This document shows, piece after piece, positions 50,726 to 59,612 of a stretch of DNA of 64,000 nucleotides (position 1 is the stretch's first letter; every line of letters starts with the position of its first letter). The notes under the pieces were generated by a model. The model was not told the origin of the DNA, did not search any database, and saw nothing but the letters and a program-made list of their open reading frames with translations. The translations under genes and the position numbers were made by a program. The DNA is taken from the NCBI RefSeq assembly GCF_016055025.1, contig NZ_JAECVW010000004.1; one strand, 5' to 3'. The stretch comes from Thermoactinomyces intermedius. GTDB taxonomy: Bacteria; Bacillota; Bacilli; Thermoactinomycetales; Thermoactinomycetaceae.

Positions 50726-50951
50726 ATGACGTCTGGGATTCATCCCTTCTTTGCTTTGCCAAGCGTTTTTTTTGAATCCAGACCAGCAATTTAAGGATCA
50801 GGAACAACAGAAAGATGGCTCCTGATACGAGAATAATGGCTCCTAAGATGATGGACACAACCTTCCAAAAACCAAAAAAGTTCGCGGCCCGCACAATGAT
50901 GAGTACGATGGCAAAAGGAATGAGAAAGCCGATGACATCCTTCCCTTTCAC
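50724..50951 (-). CDS. small two-helix membrane protein, 75 residues
   Basis: Start GTG 50951 after AAGGAGGAAGAGGG. Two hydrophobic helices (FLIPFAIVLIIVRAANFF and VVSIILGAIILVSGAIFLLF) and a basic C-terminus (WIQKKRLAKQRRDE). No family recognised. Confidence 0.65.
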   Translation of the reverse strand: MKGKDVIGFLIPFAIVLIIVRAANFFGFWKVVSIILGAIILVSGAIFLLFLILKLLVWIQKKRLAKQRRDESQTS

Positions 50952-51349
50952 TAATCCCTCTTCCTCCTTTTTTTGTTGGAATATCGTTCAGGTTAACGGG
51001 CTTGTCCCTCAGTGTCAATAAGGTGTGAATGACAACATCCCAAACAAAATTCAGCACGAAAAATAAAGAGGAACAGATTCAAACGGACAACTGGTTCAAC
51101 ATCTTATACGTGTCGCCATACGGATGATAAAACACACTCATGCTGGATCTTTCCTGTGTGTTTTAAATCTTCAACCGCCGGTTCACAGGCAGAATGGTCC
51201 GGCTGGATCTTGTGATCGCTTCATGGATATCTGGGATCCGGTGCAACAGGTCGCATCAAGGGAGCCTCAAAACACTTGAATTTGACAACCACTCCTTAAT
51301 CATTTACGATTTAAATGAAAATTAAAATAAATTAAAAAGAGTGATTCAA
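50952..51349. other. intergenic region with a long hairpin
   Basis: About 400 bases without a gene. AAAACACAC (51129-51137) pairs with GTGTGTTTT (51157-51165) across an 19-base loop, a terminator-like structure. The carboxylesterase promoter must lie in the AT-rich part after 51290. Confidence 0.5.
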
Positions 51350-52846
51350 ATGAATACTTTGGTGGAAACCCGTTTGGGAAAAGTGCAAGGCGGGACAGAC
51401 GGAGAGGTTTGTTTTTGGAAAGGGGTTCCTTATGCGAAACCCCCGGTGGGAAAACGCCGCTTTCAAAAGCCGGAACCGCTGGAGAAATGGGATGGTGTTT
51501 GGGATGCCACCCGATTCCGTTCCATGGTGATGCAGCCGTCCGGCACCACCTTCAGCACCGTGCTTGGGGAAGCGGATCACTCGGTGAGTGAAGACGGGCT
51601 TTATCTGAATATCTGGTCGCCTGCGGCCGACGGAAAAAAGCGGCCCGTTCTCTTCTGGATCCATGGCGGCGCCTATCAGTTCGGGTCCGGCTCTTCCCCC
51701 TGGTATGACGGGGCGGAGTTTGCCAAAAACGGAGATGTGGTGGTTGTCACGATCAATTACCGGTTGAACGTGTTTGGATTTTTGCACTTGGAGGATTGGT
51801 TCGGTGACGAATTTGCAGCATCGGGCAACCTGGGAATTTTGGATCAAGTGGCTGCGCTGCGTTGGGTGAAAGAAAACATTTCCGCTTTTGGCGGCGACCC
51901 GGAACAAATCACCATCTTTGGCGAATCGGCCGGAGCCGGAAGTGTCGGGGTTCTGCTTTCCCTCCCGGAAACCAAAGGGCTGTTTCAACGGGCAATCTTG
52001 CAAAGCGGTTCGGGTGCTATTTTGCTCCGTTCCCCTCAGACCGCTTTGGACATCGCCGATCGCATTCTTACGAAAGCCGGCATTCGCAAAGGAGACCGCG
52101 ACCGGTTGTTATCCATCCCGGCCGGTGAACTTCTTGAAGCCGCACAATCCGTGCATCCGGGAATGATTTTTGGTCCTGTTGTGGACGGAACCGTTTTGAA
52201 AACCCATCCGATTAAAGCGTTGGATAACGGAGCAGCCGGCGACATCCCGATCATCATCGGGGTTACCAAAGATGAATACAATTTATTTACACTGACCGAT
52301 CCTTCTTGGACAACAGCAGGAAAAGAAGAACTGATGGACCGGATCGAACAGGAAATCGGGCCGGTTCCGGAAAAAGTTTTTCCATATTACTTATCTTCCG
52401 GGGATCCATCGCAACCGGTATGGCAAAAGCTGTTGCGCGCCATGACCTACCACATCTTTACCCGGGGCATGTTAAAAACGGCTGACGCCCAAATCAAGCA
52501 AGGCGGGAAGGTTTGGGTTTACCGGTTTGATTACGAAACCCCGCTCTTTGACGGTCGGTTGAAAGCATGTCACGCACTGGAAATCCCCTTTGTCTTTCAC
52601 AACCTGCATCAACCGGGGGTCGATGTGTTCACCGGCACACATCCGAAGCGGGAGCTAATTTCCCGGCAAATGCATGAAGCATGGATTGCCTTTGCCCGGA
52701 CAGGGGATCCGAACGGCGACCATCTCCCCGATGCGTGGTTGCCCTTTGCACAAAAAGACCGGCCGGCCATGGTCTTTGACACCGAAACCAGAGCGGAAAA
52801 GCATCTGTTTGACCGCGAGCAGGAACTGTGGGAATCAAAGGCTTGA
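51350..52846 (+). CDS. type B carboxylesterase (para-nitrobenzyl esterase-like)
   Basis: 498 residues from ATG 51350. Nucleophile Ser193 in FGESAGAGSV, oxyanion-hole HGGAYQFGSG at 105-114, catalytic histidine in KACHALEIPFVF near 400, and NYRLNVFGFL. These are the standard marks of the family, with the start TRLGKVQGG. No signal peptide, so cytoplasmic. Hydrolyses carboxylic esters; relative of Bacillus PnbA. Single gene ending in a terminator that overlaps its last codons. Confidence 0.92.
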   Translation: MNTLVETRLGKVQGGTDGEVCFWKGVPYAKPPVGKRRFQKPEPLEKWDGVWDATRFRSMVMQPSGTTFSTVLGEADHSVSEDGLYLNIWSPAADGKKRPVLFWIHGGAYQFGSGSSPWYDGAEFAKNGDVVVVTINYRLNVFGFLHLEDWFGDEFAASGNLGILDQVAALRWVKENISAFGGDPEQITIFGESAGAGSVGVLLSLPETKGLFQRAILQSGSGAILLRSPQTALDIADRILTKAGIRKGDRDRLLSIPAGELLEAAQSVHPGMIFGPVVDGTVLKTHPIKALDNGAAGDIPIIIGVTKDEYNLFTLTDPSWTTAGKEELMDRIEQEIGPVPEKVFPYYLSSGDPSQPVWQKLLRAMTYHIFTRGMLKTADAQIKQGGKVWVYRFDYETPLFDGRLKACHALEIPFVFHNLHQPGVDVFTGTHPKRELISRQMHEAWIAFARTGDPNGDHLPDAWLPFAQKDRPAMVFDTETRAEKHLFDREQELWESKA

Positions 52847-52871
52847 GTGATTTGCTCAAGCCTTTTTTGCA
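52838..52871 (+). terminator. terminator after the carboxylesterase gene
   Basis: AGGCTTGAG and CTCAAGCCT around a six-base loop, then TTTTTTGC. Confidence 0.85.
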
Positions 52872-53171
52872 TTTCACGTATGTATTCGGATTTGGAATTA
52901 AACAATGGTGCTTTTATCGGAATGGGGAGTGTTTGCTTATAATGAACGGGTTTACAAAGCTTGTTTTGGTACCGGATTACTGAAATGATCAAAAGGAAAT
53001 ATCATGACGTAATAATCAGGGGATCTTGAGAAAGAAATACATGGAGTGTTATGTCCCTTGAAAAACAGAGACGCCGGTGGCATCACCATCACAGGGTCTT
53101 TCTTTTCAAATCATGGTTTGTAGTTTATAATGCAAACTAGTTAATCATACATATGGAGTGTGGTTCCATTG

Positions 53172-53492
53172 ATGCCCTTTAAGGAAATGGCAAAACTGAA
53201 TAAATTGATTCACGAACCGGCCCGACTTGCCATTATGAGCGCGCTGGACGCCTGCACGATGGCTGAATTTTTGTTTTTGCAAGAATTGACAGGCTTGACG
53301 AAAGGAAACCTTTCTTCCCATTTATCCAAATTAGAAAAGGCGGAATATATCCAAATCCAGAAACAATTCGTACGCAAAAAAATCCCGCATACCACCATAC
53401 GAATCACACATGAAGGCCGGGCTGCGCTTCACAATTATTGGGAACAACTGGATCGCATCCGCGAGGTTACCAAAAAATGGAATAATAGTTAG
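53172..53492 (+). CDS. winged-helix transcriptional regulator (MarR/ArsR-like DUF type)
   Basis: 106 residues from ATG 53172 (GGAG about 14 bases upstream; GTG 53160 is an alternative). IHEPARLAIMSALDACTMAEFLFLQELTGLTKGNLSSHLSKLEKAEYI is a helix-turn-helix of the family of small single-domain regulators; HTTIRITHEGRAALHNYWEQL gives the wing and a dimerisation helix. Target not apparent. Confidence 0.85.
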   Translation: MPFKEMAKLNKLIHEPARLAIMSALDACTMAEFLFLQELTGLTKGNLSSHLSKLEKAEYIQIQKQFVRKKIPHTTIRITHEGRAALHNYWEQLDRIREVTKKWNNS

Positions 53493-53509
53493 GAAGCGGA
53501 TTCTCTCAA

Positions 53510-53542
53510 CCTCTTCCCCTCTGTTTTTCAGAGGGTTTTTTC
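53510..53542 (+). terminator. terminator after the winged-helix gene
   Basis: CCCTCTG, five T residues, CAGAGGG and TTTTTTC. Confidence 0.8.
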
Positions 53543-53838
53543 TTCCTTAAAATCCCAACACAAAGAGAGCGATTCCAAGGCCTCTTACAGCTTTTCACCC
53601 CCTTTTTCGACCTGTTCCTCTCAAAAAGAAATAAACCGCCCTTAAATCGAAAATCAGAAGGCTGTTTTTCCCGGATCGGAAATCCATATTCCATTTATTG
53701 GAATGTATTTTTCTCCATCCGGCTGCTTATCTCTTGATTATTTTGTTTGTTCTGATTAACAAGAATATTTGTGGCGCGAAACAGCCGCGGGTTTCCTTCT
53801 CCTCCCTCTTGATCCACTCTATTTATGCCCTCTACAGG

Positions 53839-53862
53839 GTTACAAAACAATTCTTTTGTAAC
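53839..53862. repeat. perfect palindrome GTTACAAAA-N6-TTTTGTAAC, copy 2
   Basis: Same arms and spacing as 8131-8154. Preceded by a CCCT/AGGG hairpin and followed after three bases by TATAAT (53866-53871) and then by a CCCCTTG/CAAGGGG hairpin at 53885-53903. No gene with a good ribosome site starts nearby. The rest of 53543-53990 shows nothing assignable. Confidence 0.6.
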
Positions 53863-53990
53863 TATATAATGATGAAACACTGAAACCCCTTGTAAATCAA
53901 GGGGTTTGGCGATCGGATATTTTTCGCAGGTTTCTTTATCCGTCTGAGAGCCAGACGGTTGTCTCGCCAAGTTAACTTGTTAATGAGACA

Positions 53991-54680
53991 TCAATCCGTT
54001 GCTATTTTCTTCACCATATGGACGTTATTTAAAAACATGTGAAATCCTTCCTCCTCCTCCAGCAGACCCGTCAACATTTTCTTCTTTGCGGGGCAGTATA
54101 AAAACTGGTATCGGGATGCTTCCACGGAAGTCATCACATGTCGCAACAACTGCCGGGTCAGTTCTGCCGCTTCTGGATGTCCCGGGGCTGTCTCCAATTG
54201 CAACAAAGTCAGCTCTTGCAATTGTCCTTGTTCATCGGTTTTTCGCCTCACCAACGCATACCCGGCTTCTTTTCCGGAAGAATCAGAAATGATCCATGCT
54301 TCATCCCCTTGAAACCAATGGGTTTGCCACGGAGCCGGATCGGGATAAAAAGAAAAAGCGGCAACGGGTTGCCGGATGGGCGCTACGGATGTTGTATCCG
54401 GAAGCCTCTTGTTGTTCAGAAGTTTTCTGTCTGGTAAATGAACAAGGAATCAGCGATGTCATACCCGTGTTGCTGATATAACCGGATGGCCGGTTTGTTT
54501 TCGGCGACCGCTTCCAGTGTCGCCAGCTGCACATGTTCCCGTTGATACAGCTCCACCAATGCTTCCATCATCCGGCTCCCGACCCCTTTTCGCCTCCATT
54601 CGGGGAGCACGGCTGTCCCTCCGTTCCAAGCGACTTTTTTCCCTTGGATCTCCCTGATGGCCGTGAGCACAAAACGGTTA
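53991..54680 (-). pseudogene. GNAT acetyltransferase gene, 5'-truncated and frameshifted
   Basis: On the minus strand the frame opens inside a GNAT domain: RFVLTAIREIQGKKVAWNGG and LPEWRRKGVGSRMMEALVEL (acetyl-CoA motif), then NKPAIRLYQQHGY. At about 54420 the frame shifts and continues as NNKRLPDTTSVAPIRQPV to SSGKEAGYALVRRKTDEQGQ and ends at TGA 53993. The N-terminal part is missing: at about 54680 the sequence changes abruptly into the PemK-like fragment. A two-domain GNAT gene broken by a rearrangement. Confidence 0.72.
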
Positions 54681-55134
54681 TATGATTTCAGTGGTTATCT
54701 TCAATTTGAACTCAAATTCGATCCGAAGCGATTAAAAAAGTACGAACCTGGGGATATCATTGATGTCGATTTTGGATTTAATGTTGGAGCTGAACTTGGT
54801 GGGAGGCATTATGCTGTAGTTGTTGAAGACAATGCAAGATCTGATGGAACCATAATGGTCATACCTCTTTCATCTTATAAATCACCAAGAAAAGTTCATT
54901 CTTCAGAGGTGGATCTCGGGGTTATTCCCGAGCTGAACCAACACAGAGGTAACACCGAGCTTTTAGGAACAAAAGCTAAAATTAGTCATCTTCGATCTAT
55001 TAGTAAAATGAGGATTTATTACCCTAGGAAAAAAGGATGAATTTATTTACCGATTAACAGATGGACAGCTTAAGAAGATTTATGATGTCATTCAAAGAAG
55101 ATTTTGCAGTCGATTTGCCGGTAAGAAAGGATAA
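54681..55134 (+). pseudogene. PemK/MazF-like toxin gene, truncated and frameshifted
   Basis: Coding sequence KYEPGDIIDVDFGFNVGAEL, GGRHYAVVVEDNARSDGTIM, VIPLSSYKS and KAKISHLRSISKMRI fits the PemK/MazF-type growth-inhibitor fold. After ISKMRI the frame shifts near 55017 and continues as LGKKDEFIYRLTDGQLKKIY to a stop at 55134. The 5' end has no start codon of its own: it fuses at 54680 to the broken GNAT gene. No antitoxin gene lies beside it. AT-rich compared with the left flank. Confidence 0.68.
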
Positions 55135-55265
55135 ATACCATCTTCTTTACTTGCTTGGCATATTATATTACAATTAGGGTAACAATAATTATGATCGTTT
55201 TATGCGATCCAAAGCGAATAATATGACCTTCGGGTCCAAAGCGAAACTGACCCATTTTGAGGGTC

Positions 55266-55297
55266 AAAAGACCGTCCATATTGGGCGGTCTTTTTGA
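55266..55297 (+). terminator. terminator after the PemK-like remnant
   Basis: AAAAGACCGTCC and GGGCGGTCTTTTT with a six-base loop. Confidence 0.8.
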
Positions 55298-55379
55298 TTC
55301 GTTTTAAATGCATGCAAAAATACATGCAGATCCATTATCAAAAGTGCCCGGGGACTTTTAATAACCGCCCTGCCTTTTT

Positions 55380-55661
55380 TCAAGAGGCTTTGTATTGGCC
55401 ATCAAAAATGCAATCAATCGCTATATCCCGATCATTCACATCCCCGATATCCAAAACAAAATAGGCATCCAGATCCCCCGGTTGCGGTGCATCAGTACAA
55501 AACGACCCGCCAATGTACACTTCTTCAATGCCTGCATCCCACAACTGCTTAACCAAGAATTCAAGATTATCAACTAAATGCCGCCTCCAGGGTTCATTCC
55601 ACGAATAGGTGGACTCGTCCCCTTTCACCAGAACCGATTCCTTTAATTGAGAAAAAGTCAT
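55380..55661 (-). CDS. short nucleotidyltransferase-like protein (DUF6932-like), possibly truncated
   Basis: 93 residues from ATG 55661 behind GGGAGAT. WDAGIEEVYIGGSFCTDAPQ and PGDLDAYFVLD give a GS-x10-DxD nucleotidyltransferase core of the kind found in antitoxin/AbiE-like and DUF6932 proteins, which are usually nearly twice as long. The frame ends soon after the core (FDGQYKAS), so it may be a 3'-truncated copy. Confidence 0.6.
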   Translation of the reverse strand: MTFSQLKESVLVKGDESTYSWNEPWRRHLVDNLEFLVKQLWDAGIEEVYIGGSFCTDAPQPGDLDAYFVLDIGDVNDRDIAIDCIFDGQYKAS

Positions 55662-55887
55662 CTCGTTATCTCCCGGGGGTAGATAGCCATATTCATTAAA
55701 TGTGACCAGGCCAATTTCTCCTTTCCTCTAATATACACTTTTCGCGTGAAACCTAAACGTATTTATAACTTCTAGGTTATATGGTAAATTTCCTTTTTGC
55801 ATATTGAATACATCTTAAGTTGAATTTGTCCCAATTGACCGTGGGTTTCGCATTCGACATGAACAACATCAATTTGTTCTGCTGTCC

Positions 55888-56430
55888 TTATTTGGTATAG
55901 GCTTGGATTCGACATTCTCCGTCCAAACTTTTCTGCACCCATCCCTCTTGATCTGTTGTGAGGTCTTGAATCAATTCAAAACCGTTTTTCTCCAAATAAA
56001 ATCGATATAGTTGTTCTTTTCGATCAAAATCTATTCTAGCTAAACAAGCTTTCAAGTTCTTGACTCCATAGCTTCGAAGGACCATCTCTAATGTTCGAAT
56101 ACAGTTTGTACCTATACCTTTGCTGTTGTATTCTCCATGCATGCCTAGATTTATATCCAAAAGTTCAGCTGTATCATCACCAAGTTTAAATGGTCTTGTA
56201 AATAAGCATCTATGATTTCGCAACATTTTCCCTTGGTAAAAGACATAACCACTTACTTCAAGGCTTGTTTTACTTCCGTTATTAAACCAACCTATTTTAT
56301 CCACGATATAAACGATGGAATACATATGAAGATCTGCATCACAAAAATAATTAAACTGAAATTTATCAAATTCCCAACGGGTTTTGGCAAATTGATTTGC
56401 CAGCTCCAAATTTATATTCTCAAACACCAT
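55888..56430 (-). CDS. GNAT-like acetyltransferase
   Basis: 180 residues from ATG 56430, behind GTGGGAGGGG. LDINLGMHGEYNSKGIGTNC and IRTLEMVLRSYGVKNLKACL resemble the acetyl-CoA motif and following helix of a GNAT, with QLYRFYLEKNGFELIQDL as the usual end pattern. AT-rich, aromatic-rich N-terminal part is unusual. Substrate unknown. Confidence 0.6.
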   Translation of the reverse strand: MVFENINLELANQFAKTRWEFDKFQFNYFCDADLHMYSIVYIVDKIGWFNNGSKTSLEVSGYVFYQGKMLRNHRCLFTRPFKLGDDTAELLDINLGMHGEYNSKGIGTNCIRTLEMVLRSYGVKNLKACLARIDFDRKEQLYRFYLEKNGFELIQDLTTDQEGWVQKSLDGECRIQAYTK

Positions 56431-56573
56431 AATCCCCTCCCACTCTATTTTATTGCGAAGAGAGGGAATTTTCATTCCAATGAGGTAAAGAGAGTGAGTG
56501 TTGATTTTGAGTCTTACAGATTGTTATAATATCTAGAGATAGGAGCTGAAAAAAAGCTTCTTTTTCTTAAAGT

Positions 56574-56680
56574 AAAAAAAGTTGCGTAAAATTAACTTTT
56601 TCCGCAACTATACATATACCACGGGACGAAAAATCAAGGCTTAACAGGAGGGCTAATGGTGAAAAAAAGTTGCGTAAAAC
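56574..56680. repeat. 18-base direct repeat and inverted part at the recombinase start
   Basis: AAAAAAAGTTGCGTAAAA occurs at 56574-56591 and 56662-56679, the second copy inside the first codons of the recombinase gene. AGTTGCG is also inverted as CGCAACT at 56603-56609. Together they look like recombinase core sites. Confidence 0.6.
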
Positions 56681-57513
56681 TCATAGATGCTTTTCTCGAT
56701 CATCTTCAGGAACAGGGAGCCAGTCCGAAAACGATCCGAACATATCGGAATATTCTCAGCTGTTTTGAAAACCATGTCACCGAATCAGGCGGTGACATAA
56801 ATAATGTAACCCGTCGCGATGTCACTCTTTACATTCATGATATGGAGGGCAGCGGACGAAAACCGACGACGATCAACAACCATTTCGCCTGCATTTCTTC
56901 CTTTCTCCGCTTCCAGGGTAAGGGGGCATTGGTTGAGGGTATCCGGCGTCCAGAAGTCCGACGCATTCAACATATTGCCCCCAAGTCACTGGGACGGAAT
57001 GAGCGGAACCGAATACTTCGGGAAGTGGAACGCGATGGCAATCTCCGGAACATTGCCATTGTATACATGTTGCTCTACACGGGCCTCCGCGTCTCCGAGT
57101 TGGTCGCGCTGGATCAGGAAGACGTGACAATGGGTGAGCGCTCTGGTAACGTCTTGGTCCGCGAGGGGAAAGGGAGCGTGTCGCGAAGTGTCCCACTGCC
57201 GGTTGAGGCGCATTTCCATCTCCGTCGATATATGGAGGAGCGCAAAGAGAAGGGTACACTGGATTTGCCGCCACTGTTTCTCTCCAACTATCAGAAGCGG
57301 ATCAGCGAGCGGAGCGTCCAACACATGCTCACCAAATACGGCATTCATCCTCACATGCTCCGCCACACCTATGGCCGAGAACTGGTTGCCAACGGCATTG
57401 ACATCGCCACCGTGGCCGAGCTGATGGGCCACGCGGATATTAATGTGACCAGAAGATATGCTAAACCAACCGAAAGAGAGTTAGAAGAAGCTGTATCCAA
57501 AGTTTTTGGATGA
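56656..57513 (+). CDS. tyrosine recombinase/integrase (XerC/D-like)
   Basis: 285 residues from ATG 56656, behind AACAGGAGGG. SAM-like N-terminal domain to about residue 105, then the catalytic domain with Arg145 (TGLRVSELVAL), Lys172, His233-x-x-Arg236 (HMLRHTYG), His259 and the nucleophile Tyr268 (VTRRYAKP). All catalytic residues are present. Higher GC than the AT-rich sequence on its left, so acquired separately. Direct repeats over its start and a truncated gene at its 3' end mark it as the integrase of a mobile segment. Confidence 0.9.
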   Translation: MVKKSCVKLIDAFLDHLQEQGASPKTIRTYRNILSCFENHVTESGGDINNVTRRDVTLYIHDMEGSGRKPTTINNHFACISSFLRFQGKGALVEGIRRPEVRRIQHIAPKSLGRNERNRILREVERDGNLRNIAIVYMLLYTGLRVSELVALDQEDVTMGERSGNVLVREGKGSVSRSVPLPVEAHFHLRRYMEERKEKGTLDLPPLFLSNYQKRISERSVQHMLTKYGIHPHMLRHTYGRELVANGIDIATVAELMGHADINVTRRYAKPTERELEEAVSKVFG

Positions 57514-57519
57514 GAGATA

Positions 57520-57722
57520 CTGTGACACGAAAAACCGGTTCGCCTCACAAACCAAATAAACAGTGGAAGACCAATTCCAAAGCCAACAATGATCCAAATG
57601 CCTGCATAGATCGCATCGGCCAGGTCTGAAGCCGCTATCAGTTCAGAAATTGAAACCAAACCAAGATACATGAAAGCGTTTGAGATGATCACAAGAAGCA
57701 TGTTGCTTTTTTTGTTGGGCAT
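57520..57722 (-). pseudogene. small membrane protein gene cut by the recombinase segment
   Basis: ATG 57722 with AAAGGTG upstream starts PNKKSNMLLVIISNAFMYLG, two hydrophobic helices and FIWFVRRTGF. Beyond 57520 the frame only continues as the antisense of the recombinase gene, so the original 3' end is lost. Confidence 0.5.
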
Positions 57723-57759
57723 AATTGTGCACCTTTACTTCCAATATTGGATGCTTATC

Positions 57760-57908
57760 GGAAATCGGAGGGGGTAATTCACCCCCTCTCGGAACGTGCG
57801 TTTTGTAACTACCTTTACAGATCAACAAAGTGTGCGGGTTCGAACCGGTTTGTAGCACAGTTAGCGTTTCCAGGTGGTTCTCCCAAGATCATACATAAAA
57901 TCCGAGGG
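57760..57908. other. structured non-coding remnant
   Basis: GAGGGGGT/ACCCCCTC hairpin at 57767-57788, followed by GC-rich blocks GAACGTGCG and GTGCGGGTTCGAACCGG. On the minus strand the order (AACCGG, CCCGCACAC, GCACGTTCCGAGAGGGGG) recalls group II intron sequence, but no reverse transcriptase or complete domain V is present. Could also act as levanase terminator. Confidence 0.3.
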
Positions 57909-57911
57909 GGG

Positions 57912-59438
57912 TTATTTCCAAGTGGATTTTAGATGGTAGATCTTCAATGTTTTTAGTTTCACGTTACCACCTTCAGTGAACAACTCTAAGCCTTGGCTTT
58001 TGAGATTCGGGAAAATCCGATTGGTCAAGACGGTTTCTCCATCGTTTCCAAACACCTCTACCGACGAGCGGTCCACGAGGATACGGAGTTGGACCGTATT
58101 GTTTTCCGGTTCCATCTTGGCTTGATAGACACCGGGGAAATGTTCGCTAAAATCCGTTTGTCCCGACTTCGTCCGATCAACAAAAAGCGTTTTATTATCC
58201 GTATTGTAACCGATCACTGTTTCTTCTTCCGATCCTTTTCGTACCTTGAAACCAAACTCTTTTGCAGTATCCAACTGGAATTCCGCTTGAATCTCTAAGG
58301 TTTCTCCCTTGATATCGGACAATAGATTGGTTTTGGGTGTGATCCATTGATTCTTCCATGTATGGATATTTTTCCGAAGTTGGCTCAACTCACGAACAGG
58401 TTCTTGTAACAAGACATATTCTCCATCCTCTTTTTTCAGGGACACCTCCCGCGGGATCGACATCGCACTGCGCCAGGGAGAAGTCGGGATGTCCTGTGCG
58501 TACTGCCAGTTGTTCATCCAAGCCAACCAAATCCGACGATCCGGAGTGTTGTTCCAAGATTGAGTGGCGTAGAAGTCTTTTCCGTAATCCACCCATTTGA
58601 CATCTTTTTGTTCCGTAGTGAACTTCTTTCCGTCAAACTCCCCGACGAAGTATTGGGCACCAGACCCACCGGCCACCGCCCCCGGGTTGATATCCACTTG
58701 CAGAACCCACTTAGTTTCGCCCGGATTCCCTTTCACCGGAAGCTCGAACAGTTCGGGACATTCCCAAACTCCACCATGGGCTCCTCTGTCAGCTCCGAAT
58801 TCACTTGTAAAAGTCCAGTCCTTCAAGTTCTTTGAGGTATAAAACTGAACTCGATCACCAGCCGCGACAACCATCACCCATTGATCCGTTTCATCGTACC
58901 AAAACACTTTGGGATCCCGGAAATCTTTAATGCCGGGATTGGGGATGACGGGATTCCCTTTGTACTTATGCCATGTCCTCCCATTGTCTTTGCTGTAGGC
59001 GATACTTTGTTGTTGGGTTTCTCCCGCGCTGGTATAGATTGCTACCATTCCGGATTTTCCATCGAAAAAACCACTGGTGTCATGCTTGTCTACCACGACG
59101 CTTCCGGAAAAGATCATCCCGAGATCATCTTCTTTTAATGCTACGGGTAAGTGCTTCCAATGGATCAGATCTTTGCTAACCGCATGTCCCCAGCTCAAGT
59201 GCCCCCATTTGTTTCCGTAAGGGTTATACTGATAAAACAAGTGGTATTCGCCCTTGTAGTAGACCAACCCATTGGGATCATTCATCCAGTTCTTCTGAGG
59301 AGAAAAATGATACTGGGGACGGTATGGCTCGTTATACAAGGTTTCATTTGTGTTCCCGGCTTGTACTTTACTCGTTCCCCAGGGTACCAGTAATAAAGAA
59401 GCGATCAGAAGGAAAGTCAAAACGGAAAGTGGTCTCAT
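57912..59438 (-). CDS. sacC: secreted levanase/fructan hydrolase (GH32)
   Basis: 508 residues. Signal peptide MRPLSVLTFLLIASLLLVPW with cleavage after VQA near 27. GH32 five-bladed propeller with nucleophile Asp54 (WMNDPNG), Arg174-Asp175-Pro176 (FRDP) and acid/base Glu226 (WECPEL), followed from about 350 by the C-terminal beta-sandwich. Releases fructose from levan, inulin or sucrose outside the cell. Ribosome site: AGGAGGAT just upstream of ATG 59438. A cre-like site lies in the 175-base gap after the DeoR gene, so catabolite repression is likely. Confidence 0.92.
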   Translation of the reverse strand: MRPLSVLTFLLIASLLLVPWGTSKVQAGNTNETLYNEPYRPQYHFSPQKNWMNDPNGLVYYKGEYHLFYQYNPYGNKWGHLSWGHAVSKDLIHWKHLPVALKEDDLGMIFSGSVVVDKHDTSGFFDGKSGMVAIYTSAGETQQQSIAYSKDNGRTWHKYKGNPVIPNPGIKDFRDPKVFWYDETDQWVMVVAAGDRVQFYTSKNLKDWTFTSEFGADRGAHGGVWECPELFELPVKGNPGETKWVLQVDINPGAVAGGSGAQYFVGEFDGKKFTTEQKDVKWVDYGKDFYATQSWNNTPDRRIWLAWMNNWQYAQDIPTSPWRSAMSIPREVSLKKEDGEYVLLQEPVRELSQLRKNIHTWKNQWITPKTNLLSDIKGETLEIQAEFQLDTAKEFGFKVRKGSEEETVIGYNTDNKTLFVDRTKSGQTDFSEHFPGVYQAKMEPENNTVQLRILVDRSSVEVFGNDGETVLTNRIFPNLKSQGLELFTEGGNVKLKTLKIYHLKSTWK

Positions 59439-59535
59439 AAAAATCCTCCTCGGTTATTTTAGATTCCAGAAAATCAAGGAAAAGGGGTTATTTTAGAGAA
59501 ACAGCGGTGACGGGCTATTCCGGCAACGATGTAAT

Positions 59536-59551
59536 ATAAAGCGCTTGCATT
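59536..59551 (-). promoter_or_regulatory. cre-like site (CcpA) upstream of levanase
   Basis: AATGCAAGCGCTTTAT on the minus strand agrees with the WWTGNAARCGNWWWCA consensus at 14 of 16 positions and lies about 100 bases before the levanase start. Confidence 0.6.
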
Positions 59552-59612
59552 TAACGGATCAGGGTCTTCGAGAAATCACGTCGTTATTGTGACAAACTAC
59601 CTAACGCCTTCA

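Noticed and set aside
53695..53970. Overlapping frames on both strands around 53.7-54.0 kb
   Set aside because: Neither has a ribosome site or family pattern, and they cover the palindrome and hairpin region; treated as non-coding.
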